Below are positions 18,477 to 28,226 of a stretch of DNA of 64,000 nucleotides, piece after piece. How positions within the stretch are numbered: the first letter of the stretch is position 1; every line of letters begins with the position of its first letter. The notes under the pieces were generated by a model. That model was not told the origin of the DNA and did not search any database. It worked only from the letters and a program-made list of their open reading frames with translations. The position numbers and the translations under genes are program-made. Where the stretch lies: NCBI GenBank assembly GCA_902581775.1, contig CACHPJ010000002.1, positions 1-64,000 of the forward strand. Reading direction: 5' to 3'. The DNA comes from an uncultured Pelagibacteraceae bacterium (GTDB lineage Bacteria > Pseudomonadota > Alphaproteobacteria > Pelagibacterales > Pelagibacteraceae).

Positions 18477-18572
18477 ATGAAATTTTTGAAAAATCTTTCT
18501 TTAGAACGATCTGTTATTTTATTTTTTATATTAGTTTTCTTTATATTACTAATATTAACTTTTGTGCTATAA
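18477..18572 (+). CDS. Possible 31-aa single-TM micropeptide
   Basis: MKFLKNLSLERSVILFFILVFFILLILTFVL*; basic N-terminus plus one hydrophobic helix. Confidence 0.3.
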   Translation: MKFLKNLSLERSVILFFILVFFILLILTFVL

Positions 18573-19325
18573 ATAACTTAAAACAATAAGTATAAGTCCT
18601 AAGCATATTCTATAAATTACAAAAATATTAAGATTAAATTTTTTTATATAAATAAGAAAATATTTTATAGTAATGTAAGAAAAAATAAAAGATAAGATTA
18701 TTGCAAAAAAATTTAAAAAAGAGAATTGAAGATTATCAGAGATAATAATTTTTCTTAAGCCATAAATACTGACTGCTGCCAATGTAGGTATTGATAATAA
18801 GAAAGATATTTTTGCAGCATCAATTCTATTAAAATTTAAAAATCTCGCGGATGTAATAGTAATACCAGACCTACTTACGCCTGGAATTAATGAGAAAATT
18901 TGAAAAAAACCTATTAAAATAGCTGTTTTAAAATTAAAATTTTGATTTAAATTTTTTTCGGTTTTAAATTTATCACTTATAAACAATAAAATACCAAAGA
19001 TTAAGGTAGTCCAACCTATTATTTTTATATTTCTTAATTGTTCTATAAGATCGAATTTAATTAAAATATAACCAAATAAAATAACAGGAATAGAAGAAAA
19101 TAAAATTTTAATGAACAAATCTTTATTTTCTATAAATCTTATAATCTCAAATCTGAAATAAAAAATTACAGCAAAAAAAGATCCAATATGCAAACTTACA
19201 TCCAAGGTTAAATCTCTATTACTAAATTTGAAATATTCAGCTACCAAAATTAAATGTGAGGAAGAGCTAATCGGTATAAATTCCGATATCCCTTGAACAA
19301 TTGATAAAATTAAAATTTCTAACAT
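18567..19325 (-). CDS. uppP: Undecaprenyl-diphosphatase (UppP/BacA)
   Basis: QGISEFIPISSSSHLIL and PGVSRSGITI motifs. Confidence 0.95.
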   Translation of the reverse strand: MLEILILSIVQGISEFIPISSSSHLILVAEYFKFSNRDLTLDVSLHIGSFFAVIFYFRFEIIRFIENKDLFIKILFSSIPVILFGYILIKFDLIEQLRNIKIIGWTTLIFGILLFISDKFKTEKNLNQNFNFKTAILIGFFQIFSLIPGVSRSGITITSARFLNFNRIDAAKISFLLSIPTLAAVSIYGLRKIIISDNLQFSFLNFFAIILSFIFSYITIKYFLIYIKKFNLNIFVIYRICLGLILIVLSYL

Positions 19326-19429
19326 ACCTAAGAATTTATTATTAAAGGTTGTTTTTTTAAGGACAACTCTAAATGCATAGCAGGTATGCTAAAAATAGTC
19401 ATTAAAATAAAGGATTTTTATACATATTA

Positions 19430-19444
19430 GTAAGTATTACTTAC
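19430..19444. promoter_or_regulatory. Perfect 15-bp palindrome upstream of gltD (candidate operator)
   Basis: GTAAGTA-T-TACTTAC, 50 nt before the gltD ATG. Confidence 0.4.
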
Positions 19445-19494
19445 CTGTTTTCTCTTTTAACATTAGCACTTTTACAGTAAATTCGCAAAAATTT

Positions 19495-20931
19495 ATGAAA
19501 AATAAAATGTTACAATTTACCGATCTTCCAAAACAAAACCCAACAAAAAGGGAAACCGAAAAACGTAAGGGAGATTTTAATGAAATTTATAAAGAATTTA
19601 TCAATGATAAAGCTAAAGAGCAATCAAGTAGATGCTCCCAATGTGGTGTCCCTTTTTGTCAAATCCACTGTCCTCTTAGTAATAATATACCAGACTGGCT
19701 AAAACTTACGGCCGAAGGAAGATTAAAAGAAGCTTACGATTTGTCTCAAAGCACAAACAACATGCCAGAAGTTTGTGGTCGTATTTGTCCTCAAGATAGA
19801 CTTTGTGAGGGAAACTGCGTAATTGAACAATCTGGTCATGGAACAGTCACTATCGGTTCTATAGAAAAATTTATAACCGAGACAGCTTGGGAGAAAGGCT
19901 GGGTTAAACCGCTTAAAATTAAAAATGAACTTAAAGAGTCAGTTGGAATAATTGGATCTGGTCCTGCAGGTTTAGCTTGTGGAGAAGAACTAAGAAAATT
20001 AGGGTTTCAGGTTACCATCTATGATAGATACGATAGACCGGGTGGCCTATTAATTTATGGTATTCCAAACTTTAAATTAGAAAAATTCGTTGTTGAGAGA
20101 AGAACAAAACTTCTTAAAGATAGTGGTATTAAGTTCATTCAAAACTTTGAAATTGGAAAAGATTCTACACTTAAGGATCTTAGAAAAAAACACGATGCGG
20201 TCCTAATAGCAACCGGTGTTTACAAAGCTAGAGAGATTGAAATTGAAGGATCAAATTTAGAGAATATTTTTCCCGCTATGGATTTTCTTACTGCCTCAAA
20301 TAAAAAAGGATTAGGTGATAATCATAAACTTTTTGATAAAGGTGTTCTTAATGCAGAAGGGAAAAATGTTGTTGTTATTGGAGGGGGAGATACGGCAATG
20401 GACTGTGTTAGAACTGCAGTAAGACAGAAAGCAAAATCTGTGAAATGTTTATATAGAAGAGATCGTGAAAATATGCCGGGCTCTTCCAGAGAAGTTTCAA
20501 ACGCTATTGAGGAAGGAGTTGATTTTATATGGTTATCTAGCCCTAAAAAATTTATAGGAAATAAAAATGTACAAAAAGTTGAAATAAATAAAATGCAACT
20601 CGGTGAAGCAGACTCCTCAGGAAGAAGAAAGCCAGTAATTCAAAAAGGTTCCGAGGTTGTAATAGAAGCAGATTTAGTAATAAAATCCTTAGGGTTTGAC
20701 CCGGAAAATATCCCTAAACTTTTTGATGAAGAAGATTTAGCAGTCTCAAAGTGGGGAACAATAAAAATTGATTTAAAAACTATGCAGACAAACATCGATG
20801 GAGTTTTTGCCGCTGGAGATATTGTTAGAGGTGCCTCTCTAGTTGTATGGGCAATTAGAGACGGAAGAGATGCCGCGGTTCAAATTGAGAAATATTTAAG
20901 AATGGCTGCAAAAAAAACTAGGGCAGCATGA
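19495..20931 (+). CDS. gltD: Glutamate synthase small subunit
   Basis: Cys-rich N-terminus, GSGPAGLACGEELRK and VVVIGGGDTAMDCVRT dinucleotide-binding motifs. Confidence 0.95.
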   Translation: MKNKMLQFTDLPKQNPTKRETEKRKGDFNEIYKEFINDKAKEQSSRCSQCGVPFCQIHCPLSNNIPDWLKLTAEGRLKEAYDLSQSTNNMPEVCGRICPQDRLCEGNCVIEQSGHGTVTIGSIEKFITETAWEKGWVKPLKIKNELKESVGIIGSGPAGLACGEELRKLGFQVTIYDRYDRPGGLLIYGIPNFKLEKFVVERRTKLLKDSGIKFIQNFEIGKDSTLKDLRKKHDAVLIATGVYKAREIEIEGSNLENIFPAMDFLTASNKKGLGDNHKLFDKGVLNAEGKNVVVIGGGDTAMDCVRTAVRQKAKSVKCLYRRDRENMPGSSREVSNAIEEGVDFIWLSSPKKFIGNKNVQKVEINKMQLGEADSSGRRKPVIQKGSEVVIEADLVIKSLGFDPENIPKLFDEEDLAVSKWGTIKIDLKTMQTNIDGVFAAGDIVRGASLVVWAIRDGRDAAVQIEKYLRMAAKKTRAA

Positions 20932-23900
20932 AAAATAGATATTTAAAAAATAAAGCTCATTTAACAAAAAATTTTTCTTATAATAAGGAAATGGAGCATG
21001 AAGCGTGTGGTGTAGGGCTTATAGCATCGACAAATGGTGAAAAATCTAGAAAAGTCGTAGAATATGGTATCGAGGCATTAAAAGCTGTTTGGCATAGAGG
21101 TGCTGTAGATGCAGATGGAAAATCAGGTGATGGGGCAGGTATAAAATTAGAAATTTCCCCAGATTTTTTTAAAGATAAAATATTAGCCACAGGTCATTCT
21201 CATGACGAAGAAAAAAGGATTTGTGTTGGAATGGTATTTATGCCCAGGAACGACTATGCTTCTCAAGAAAAATGTAGATCGATAATTGAAACGGTTCTTC
21301 TAAATAATAATTTTTATATATATGGTTGGAGACAAGTACCAGTTAATCCTAAAGTTCTTGGTACCACCGCAGAAATGAGTAGGCCAGAGATCGCACAAGT
21401 ACTATTTAGAAAAAATAAAAATTTAGAAACAGATGAACTAGAGAGACAACTTTATATAGCGAGAAAAAAAATAGAAAAATTATCTCGAGAGTCCCAAATA
21501 AAAGAATTTTATATTTGTTCTATGAGTTCTAGATCAATTGTTTATAAAGGGATGTTCCTAGCCGAGGCACTATCTGAATTTTACCCTGATTTACTTGATA
21601 AAAAATTTACTTCAAGATTTGCTATTTTTCACCAAAGATATTCAACAAATACATTTCCTAGCTGGGATCTAGCTCAGCCATTTAGAACCCTAGCTCACAA
21701 TGGAGAAATTAATACTTTAAAAGGAAACGTAAATTGGATGAAGATACACGAGCAAGATATGTCGAGTAAACTCTATAAAAATATTGAAGATCTCAAACCA
21801 GTTATAATACCAGGTAACTCAGACTCTGCATCGTTAGATAATGTTTTTGAGTTATTAGCTCACTCAGGAAAGCTTGCTCCATTGATTAAGTTAATGATGA
21901 TACCAGATGCTTGGTCAAAAAGAAGCAAAACTGTTCCAAAAAATCATCAACAACTTTTTAATTTTTTAAATAGTTCGATAGAACCTTGGGACGGACCTGC
22001 TGCTATTTGTGCCACTGATGCAAAATGGGTTATAGCTTCAACAGATAGAAATGGACTTCGCCCTTTAAGATATTCGATAACTTCTGACAATTTACTTTTT
22101 GCTGGATCTGAAACTGGAATGATAAAAATTCCAGAGGATAAAATAATTTCAAAGGGTAGGCTGGGACCAGGACAATTAATAGCAGTTGAGCTAAAACAAG
22201 GAAAACTATTTAAAGATAAAGAAATTAAAGACTATCTTTCAAAAGATTACAAAAAATTCAATAATCAAATAATTGATTTGGACTCTAAATTTCAAAATAT
22301 TAAAGAATTGCCCACTTTCACTGGAGATGATTTAAGAAGAAGACAATATCTTTCAGGAATGAGTGTGGAGGATTTAGAGATGATTTTACATCCCATGGTG
22401 GAGGAAAGCAAGGAGGCAACAGGTTCAATGGGAGATGACACGCCAGTCGCAGTATTATCAAGTCATTTTAGACCTGTTTCACATTATTTTAGACAAAACT
22501 TCAGTCAGGTTACTAATCCACCTATAGACTCATTAAGAGAAAATAAAGTAATGAGTTTAAAAACTAGATTTGGAAATTTAGGTAATATTCTAGATTTTGA
22601 TAACTTAACCCGAGAGAAAATATATGTCTTAGACAGTCCAATTTTAACAAATTCTCAATTTAAAAAATTTAAAAGCCTATTTTCGAAAAGAATAAAAAAG
22701 ATTGATTGTACTTTTGATGTTAGTAATTCTTTAAAAAAAAGACTAGAGGAAATTAGAGTTGAGGCAGAGATTGCTGTTCGAGAAGGAATTACAAATATTA
22801 TTTTATCTGATAAAAACATCAGTGATAAAAAAATGAATCTTCCCATCATTCTAGCTGTAGGAGCTGTTCATTCTTATCTTGTTAAACTTGGATTAAGAGG
22901 TTTTTGTTCGATTAATGTAGAAACTTCAGAAACTTTAGACACCCATTCATTTGCTGTACTAATTGGAGTAGGAGCAACAACAATTAACCCATATCTTGCA
23001 ATAGATAGTATTTACCAAAGATATGAAAAAAAACTATTTGGTAATTTAAACTATGATGAGTGCACAAGACGATTTAAAAAAGCAATAGAAAATGGATTGC
23101 TTAAAATAATGTCTAAAATGGGAATTTCAGTTCTAAGTTCTTATAGAGGGGGATGTAATTTTGAGTCAGTTGGACTAAGTAGAGCCGTTGTGTCCGAATA
23201 TTTTCCAGGAATGGTATCAAGAATATCAGGCATAGGTTTAACAGGTATAGAAGAAAAAATTAAGCAATTACATCAAAAAGCTTATAGTAAAAATATATTT
23301 GTTTTACCTATAGGGGGTATTTATAAATATAGAAAAACAGGAGAACAACATCAAATACAAGGAAACCTCATTCATATTCTTCAAAGTTCAGTTGGTACAG
23401 GATCATACGAAACTTATAAAAAATACTCTAATGCAATACATAATTTGCCACCAATTAATTTAAGAGACTTACTTGAATTTAAAAAAGGGCGGAAATCTAT
23501 AGATTTAGATGAGGTAGAGCTTGAAACAGAAATAACAAAAAGATTTGGTAGCGGTAGCATGTCTCATGGCGCTTTATCAGAAGAGGCACATGAAACTCTG
23601 GCAATAGGAATGAACAGAATCAAAGGAGCATCATGCAGTGGAGAAGGAGGTGAAGACTCAAAAAGATTTAAAATTCTTGAAAATGGAGACTCAGCAAACT
23701 CAAGAGTAAAACAAGTAGCCTCAGCAAGATTTGGAGTTACAATTAATTATTTAAACAATTGTAATGAGATTGAAATAAAAATAGCTCAAGGTGCAAAACC
23801 TGGCGAAGGAGGGCAGCTTCCGGGATTTAAAGTTACAAAAGATATTGCTAGGCTTAGACATTCTACACCTGGAGTAACTTTAATTTCTCCTCCTCCACAT

Positions 23901-25430
23901 CACGATATATATTCTATAGAAGATCTGGCTCAATTAATTTATGACCTCAAACAAATTAATCCTGGCGCAAGAATTGGAGTAAAATTAGTTGCCTCAACTG
24001 GAATTGGAACAATTGCTGCAGGAGTAGCTAAGGCTAAAGCAGATGTAATATTAATATCTGGACATTCTGGAGGAACAGGCGCAAGCCCTCAAACCAGTGT
24101 AAAATATGCCGGTATACCTTGGGAGATGGGTTTGACCGAGGCAAATCAAATTTTAACTCTTAATAATTTAAGACATAAAGTTACTCTTCGGACTGACGGA
24201 GGATTAAAAACTGGAAGAGATGTAGTAATTGCTGCAATGATGGGTGCTGAGGAATTTGGAATGGGAACATCGTCTTTAATTGCCATGGGATGTATTATGG
24301 TAAGGCAGTGTCACTCAAATACTTGCCCCGTAGGAGTTTGTACTCAAGACGAGAGTCTAAGAAAAAAATTTTCAGGTACACCAGAAAAAGTAGAGAATTT
24401 TTTTAATTTTGTTGCGAAAGAAGTGAGAGAAATTCTTGCAAGTTTAGGATTTAAAAATTTGAGTGATATAATCGGTAGAACTGACCTTTTAACTCAAGTT
24501 AGCAGAGGATCTTCAAACTTAGACGACCTAGATTTAAATCCTTTGTTAGTACAAGCAGACCCAGGTGAAAACCCGAGATTTTGCAAAGAAAAAAGCATAA
24601 ATTTTGTTCCAGAAACTCTTGACGAAAAAATATGGTTAGAAATTAAAAATAAGATTCAGAAAAACAATAAAACTTCGTTTAAATATAAAATAGAAAATAC
24701 TCATAGATCTGTAGGAACTAGACTGTCTCATTATGTCTACAAAAAATTTGGCAATAACAACTTAGAAGATGAAAATATAACTATAAATCTAACAGGATCA
24801 GCAGGTCAATCTCTAGGTGCTTTTCTATCTAAAGGGATTAAATTAATTGTCGAAGGTGATGCAAATGACTATGTTGGAAAAGGCTTATCTGGAGGAATTA
24901 TTATTGTTAAAAAACATGCTTCAAGCAAACTAAAATCTTACGAGAATTCAATTGTGGGGAATACAGTTCTTTATGGTGCAACTTCAGGCAAACTTTTTAT
25001 TTCTGGATTGGCAGGCGAGAGATTTGCTGTAAGAAATTCAGGCGGAGAAGCTGTTACAGAGGGATGTGGTTCTAATGGTTGCGAGTATATGACCGGAGGT
25101 AATATAGTTATACTCGGAGATGTCGGAGATAATTTTGGAGCAGGTATGACTGGAGGCATGGCTTTCGTCTATGATCCTGAAGATAAATTTGAGAATTTTG
25201 TAAATCCGACATCACTTATTTGGCAAAATGTTGAAACCAAATTTTGGAAAGATAAACTTAAAAATATGTTATTAGAATTTACAAAAAATACAAGTTCAGA
25301 AAAGGGTAAAAAAATTCTGGAGAACTTTGAAAAAGAATTAGTAAATTTTAAACAAGTTTGCCCAGTAGAAATGTTAGATAAACTTGAAAACCCTATTTCG
25401 TTAAAAACTAAAATATTTAAAACAGCTTAA
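20928..25430 (+). CDS. gltB: Glutamate synthase large subunit
   Basis: 1500 aa; CGVGL (Ntn Cys) N-terminus, GEGGEDSKRF, CPVGVCTQD; overlaps gltD stop by ATGA. Confidence 0.97.
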   Translation: MKNRYLKNKAHLTKNFSYNKEMEHEACGVGLIASTNGEKSRKVVEYGIEALKAVWHRGAVDADGKSGDGAGIKLEISPDFFKDKILATGHSHDEEKRICVGMVFMPRNDYASQEKCRSIIETVLLNNNFYIYGWRQVPVNPKVLGTTAEMSRPEIAQVLFRKNKNLETDELERQLYIARKKIEKLSRESQIKEFYICSMSSRSIVYKGMFLAEALSEFYPDLLDKKFTSRFAIFHQRYSTNTFPSWDLAQPFRTLAHNGEINTLKGNVNWMKIHEQDMSSKLYKNIEDLKPVIIPGNSDSASLDNVFELLAHSGKLAPLIKLMMIPDAWSKRSKTVPKNHQQLFNFLNSSIEPWDGPAAICATDAKWVIASTDRNGLRPLRYSITSDNLLFAGSETGMIKIPEDKIISKGRLGPGQLIAVELKQGKLFKDKEIKDYLSKDYKKFNNQIIDLDSKFQNIKELPTFTGDDLRRRQYLSGMSVEDLEMILHPMVEESKEATGSMGDDTPVAVLSSHFRPVSHYFRQNFSQVTNPPIDSLRENKVMSLKTRFGNLGNILDFDNLTREKIYVLDSPILTNSQFKKFKSLFSKRIKKIDCTFDVSNSLKKRLEEIRVEAEIAVREGITNIILSDKNISDKKMNLPIILAVGAVHSYLVKLGLRGFCSINVETSETLDTHSFAVLIGVGATTINPYLAIDSIYQRYEKKLFGNLNYDECTRRFKKAIENGLLKIMSKMGISVLSSYRGGCNFESVGLSRAVVSEYFPGMVSRISGIGLTGIEEKIKQLHQKAYSKNIFVLPIGGIYKYRKTGEQHQIQGNLIHILQSSVGTGSYETYKKYSNAIHNLPPINLRDLLEFKKGRKSIDLDEVELETEITKRFGSGSMSHGALSEEAHETLAIGMNRIKGASCSGEGGEDSKRFKILENGDSANSRVKQVASARFGVTINYLNNCNEIEIKIAQGAKPGEGGQLPGFKVTKDIARLRHSTPGVTLISPPPHHDIYSIEDLAQLIYDLKQINPGARIGVKLVASTGIGTIAAGVAKAKADVILISGHSGGTGASPQTSVKYAGIPWEMGLTEANQILTLNNLRHKVTLRTDGGLKTGRDVVIAAMMGAEEFGMGTSSLIAMGCIMVRQCHSNTCPVGVCTQDESLRKKFSGTPEKVENFFNFVAKEVREILASLGFKNLSDIIGRTDLLTQVSRGSSNLDDLDLNPLLVQADPGENPRFCKEKSINFVPETLDEKIWLEIKNKIQKNNKTSFKYKIENTHRSVGTRLSHYVYKKFGNNNLEDENITINLTGSAGQSLGAFLSKGIKLIVEGDANDYVGKGLSGGIIIVKKHASSKLKSYENSIVGNTVLYGATSGKLFISGLAGERFAVRNSGGEAVTEGCGSNGCEYMTGGNIVILGDVGDNFGAGMTGGMAFVYDPEDKFENFVNPTSLIWQNVETKFWKDKLKNMLLEFTKNTSSEKGKKILENFEKELVNFKQVCPVEMLDKLENPISLKTKIFKTA

Positions 25431-26302
25431 TGAGTAAAAAAGAAAGATTCTTTTTTTTTGGTTTTGGTCAATCAGCTAAATATTTCGTAAATCATCTTTT
25501 AAATTCAAGAAAAAAATTTATTTTTGCTTCAACAAATACCAAAAAAACAAAAAATATTTATTTTAAAAAAAAAAAATTTACCTCTTATAAGTTTAAAGAT
25601 AATTTATTTGATAAAAATTTGATAAAAGTTTTGTTAAATTCTCACTACATACTTATATCAATACCCCCTCAAAAAAATCAAGATGTTGTTCTAAAAAATT
25701 TTGCTAAGTTATTAAAAAACTCAAATATAAAAAAAATAATTTATTTGTCCGCTACAAGTGTATATGGGAATCATAATGGAAGATGGGTAAATGAAAAATC
25801 AAAACTAAAAGGCAAAACATATTTGGGAAGTAGAAGAAAAAAAACTGAGAAACTATGGATTAATTTTAGAAAGAAAAGTAAAAAAGATATCAGTATTCTT
25901 CGAGTATCAGGAATTTATTCCAAAGAGAAAAATGTTTTAAAAAAAATAAGCAAATCAAATATTTTAGTGAAAGAGAAGAAATATTTTTCTAGAATAAGAG
26001 TCGAAGATTTAGCACGTATAATACACAGAGTATTTCTTGTGAAAGAAAGATCACTAATTCTTAATGCATCAGATGACAAACCCTCAACAAACACTGAAGT
26101 AGCGTACTATGCAGCAAAATTACTAAAAATTAAAAAACTTAACGAAGTACCAATATCAAGTTTTAAAAATAGAATGATGAAAGAATTTTACAAAGACTCA
26201 AAGAAAGTCAGTAATAAAAAGATGAAAAATAAACTAGGAATTAAACTTAGATATCCAACTTACAAAGAAGGATTAAATAGTATTTTTCGTAAATCTATTT
26301 AG
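25430..26302 (+). CDS. NAD-dependent epimerase/SDR-like (YeeZ-type)
   Basis: FGFGQSAKYFVNHLL N-terminus, YLSATSVYGNHNGRWVNE motif. Confidence 0.8.
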   Translation: MSKKERFFFFGFGQSAKYFVNHLLNSRKKFIFASTNTKKTKNIYFKKKKFTSYKFKDNLFDKNLIKVLLNSHYILISIPPQKNQDVVLKNFAKLLKNSNIKKIIYLSATSVYGNHNGRWVNEKSKLKGKTYLGSRRKKTEKLWINFRKKSKKDISILRVSGIYSKEKNVLKKISKSNILVKEKKYFSRIRVEDLARIIHRVFLVKERSLILNASDDKPSTNTEVAYYAAKLLKIKKLNEVPISSFKNRMMKEFYKDSKKVSNKKMKNKLGIKLRYPTYKEGLNSIFRKSI

Positions 26303-27025
26303 TTCACCAAGAATTCTTTTCAAGTTTTTCATTTGTGAAAGACTGTGATCACCATCCTTAATAATTACAATTTTCTTATTAGCATTAGGAAATAAACCCA
26401 AAACACTATTTGAAAATTTAATAGGCACAACCTCATCTCTCTTGCCATGAAACATGGTTACTTTTATTTTTAATCGGAATTTTTTTGATAAAACTTTATT
26501 TTTTCTTCCATCTTTTATCAGTTGATATGAAATTGGATATTCGTATTTCCCCTTTTTAATAATGCTAACTCCTTTGCTTATAATCTCATTTTTAATTGTC
26601 TTTGGAAATTTTTTCCACATAAGTCTTTCTAGAAATTCGGGTGCGGATCCTATACCTATAAAACCTTTAATTTGTTTTTCAAAGAATTTAAATAGATTCA
26701 GAGAAATCCAAGAACCCATACTTGAACCAATCAAAATAAAATTTTTTCTTTTTACTATTTTTTTAATTAATTTTTTACTATCTTGTGTCCAAATACTAAT
26801 ATTACTCTTGATAAAATTTCCTGAAGATTTTCCATGACCAGTATATTCAAGCGCTAAAAAACCTAAATTTTTTTTTTTGGCATATTTTCTAAATGTATTT
26901 GGTTTTACACCCTCAACATCAGACATAAATCCTGGAAGAAAAACAATATACAGTTTTTTTCCAAAATTATCGATATATCTAAGCTTTTTTGCTTTAGAAA
27001 TTCTAAGGTATTTAAATTTTTTCAT
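26273..27025 (-). CDS. Alpha/beta hydrolase
   Basis: LPGFMSDVEG, LIGSSMGSW nucleophile elbow, DGDHSL His motif; start placed at internal Met (ORF track start 27094). Confidence 0.8.
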   Translation of the reverse strand: MKKFKYLRISKAKKLRYIDNFGKKLYIVFLPGFMSDVEGVKPNTFRKYAKKKNLGFLALEYTGHGKSSGNFIKSNISIWTQDSKKLIKKIVKRKNFILIGSSMGSWISLNLFKFFEKQIKGFIGIGSAPEFLERLMWKKFPKTIKNEIISKGVSIIKKGKYEYPISYQLIKDGRKNKVLSKKFRLKIKVTMFHGKRDEVVPIKFSNSVLGLFPNANKKIVIIKDGDHSLSQMKNLKRILGELNRFTKNTI

Positions 27026-27067
27026 ATAATTTTTAATTAACTTATCTATATTATAATGCCTTGATAT

Positions 27068-28222
27068 ATGACAACCAAATTTAAAGTTTTGCAAGTTATC
27101 CCAAAATTAGGTTTTGGTGGAGCTGAAACCGGATGTTACGATCTTGCTCATTATTTATCTGAGGTAGGATGTGGCTCTTATATTATAACAAGTGGTGGAG
27201 AATTAATAAAATATATAAAAAAAAATAAAGTGAAAGTAATCAAATTACCTGTCCATTCAAAAAATCCTTTTTTAATCATTTTAAATACTTTTTTGATTTC
27301 TTTAATAGTCATTTTTTTAAACATTGACATTGTTCATGCAAGAAGTAGAGCCCCCGCTTGGTCTTGTTACTGGTCAAGTTTTATCACGCGAAGAAAATTT
27401 GTTACTACTTTTCACGGCACATATAGTTTTAAAAAAGATATAAAAAAATTTTATAATAGTATAATGCTTAAATCTAAACTTACTATTGCAGGATCAAATT
27501 TTATATTTAATCATATTAATAAAAATTATTCAGACTATTTAAAACCAAAAAATAAACTTCTGGTAATTTTTAGAGGAATAAATTTAGATTATTTTAACGA
27601 GGAAAATGTATCCCCGAAAAAAATAAATGATTTAATTAACAACTGGAAGATTGAAGAAAATAAATCTACTATTTTACTTCCTGGAAGAGTAACTCCTTGG
27701 AAAGGTCAAGAAATGTTTATAGAGGCTATTAATATTTTAAGAGAAGATTATAACAAAATAGATTATCAAGTAATAATTTTAGGCTCCGATCAAGGAAGAA
27801 ACATATTTTCTAAGAAGATTTATAGTTTAGTTGAAAGGTATCAACTTGGTAAAAAAATTAAATTTTTCAGTCATTGTAAAGAAATGCCAACAGCCTATAA
27901 AATCTCCGATATAATAGTGTCAAGCTCAATAAGACCAGAAGCTTTTGGAAGAGTTTCAGTCGAGGCACAAGCTATGAAAAAGCCAATCGTCGCAAGTGAT
28001 ATTGGAGGTTCAAAAGAAACAATTATTAACGGAAAATCTGGCTTTTTATTTAAAGCTGGAGATCCACGAGCTTTAGCTAAAGTTCTGAACAATGTCCTAG
28101 AAATGAACAAAGAAACGTTGAATTCAATAGGAAACGAGGGTAGAAAAAACGTAAGTGAAAAATTTGATGTTGAAAAAATGTGCCAAAGAACTTTTAGCGA
28201 ATATCGAAAATTGATAAAATAA
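27068..28222 (+). CDS. Glycosyltransferase family 1/4
   Basis: KLGFGGAETGCYDLA N-terminus and RPEAFGRVSVEAQAMKKPIVASDIGG motif. Confidence 0.9.
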   Translation: MTTKFKVLQVIPKLGFGGAETGCYDLAHYLSEVGCGSYIITSGGELIKYIKKNKVKVIKLPVHSKNPFLIILNTFLISLIVIFLNIDIVHARSRAPAWSCYWSSFITRRKFVTTFHGTYSFKKDIKKFYNSIMLKSKLTIAGSNFIFNHINKNYSDYLKPKNKLLVIFRGINLDYFNEENVSPKKINDLINNWKIEENKSTILLPGRVTPWKGQEMFIEAINILREDYNKIDYQVIILGSDQGRNIFSKKIYSLVERYQLGKKIKFFSHCKEMPTAYKISDIIVSSSIRPEAFGRVSVEAQAMKKPIVASDIGGSKETIINGKSGFLFKAGDPRALAKVLNNVLEMNKETLNSIGNEGRKNVSEKFDVEKMCQRTFSEYRKLIK

Positions 28223-28226
28223 TCTA

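Noticed and set aside
22655-22849. Antisense ORF in gltB
   Set aside because: Hydrophobic shadow ORF, no support
24971-25159. Antisense ORF in gltB (Pro/Ser-rich)
   Set aside because: Shadow of Gly-rich beta-helix repeats of the GltB C-terminal domain
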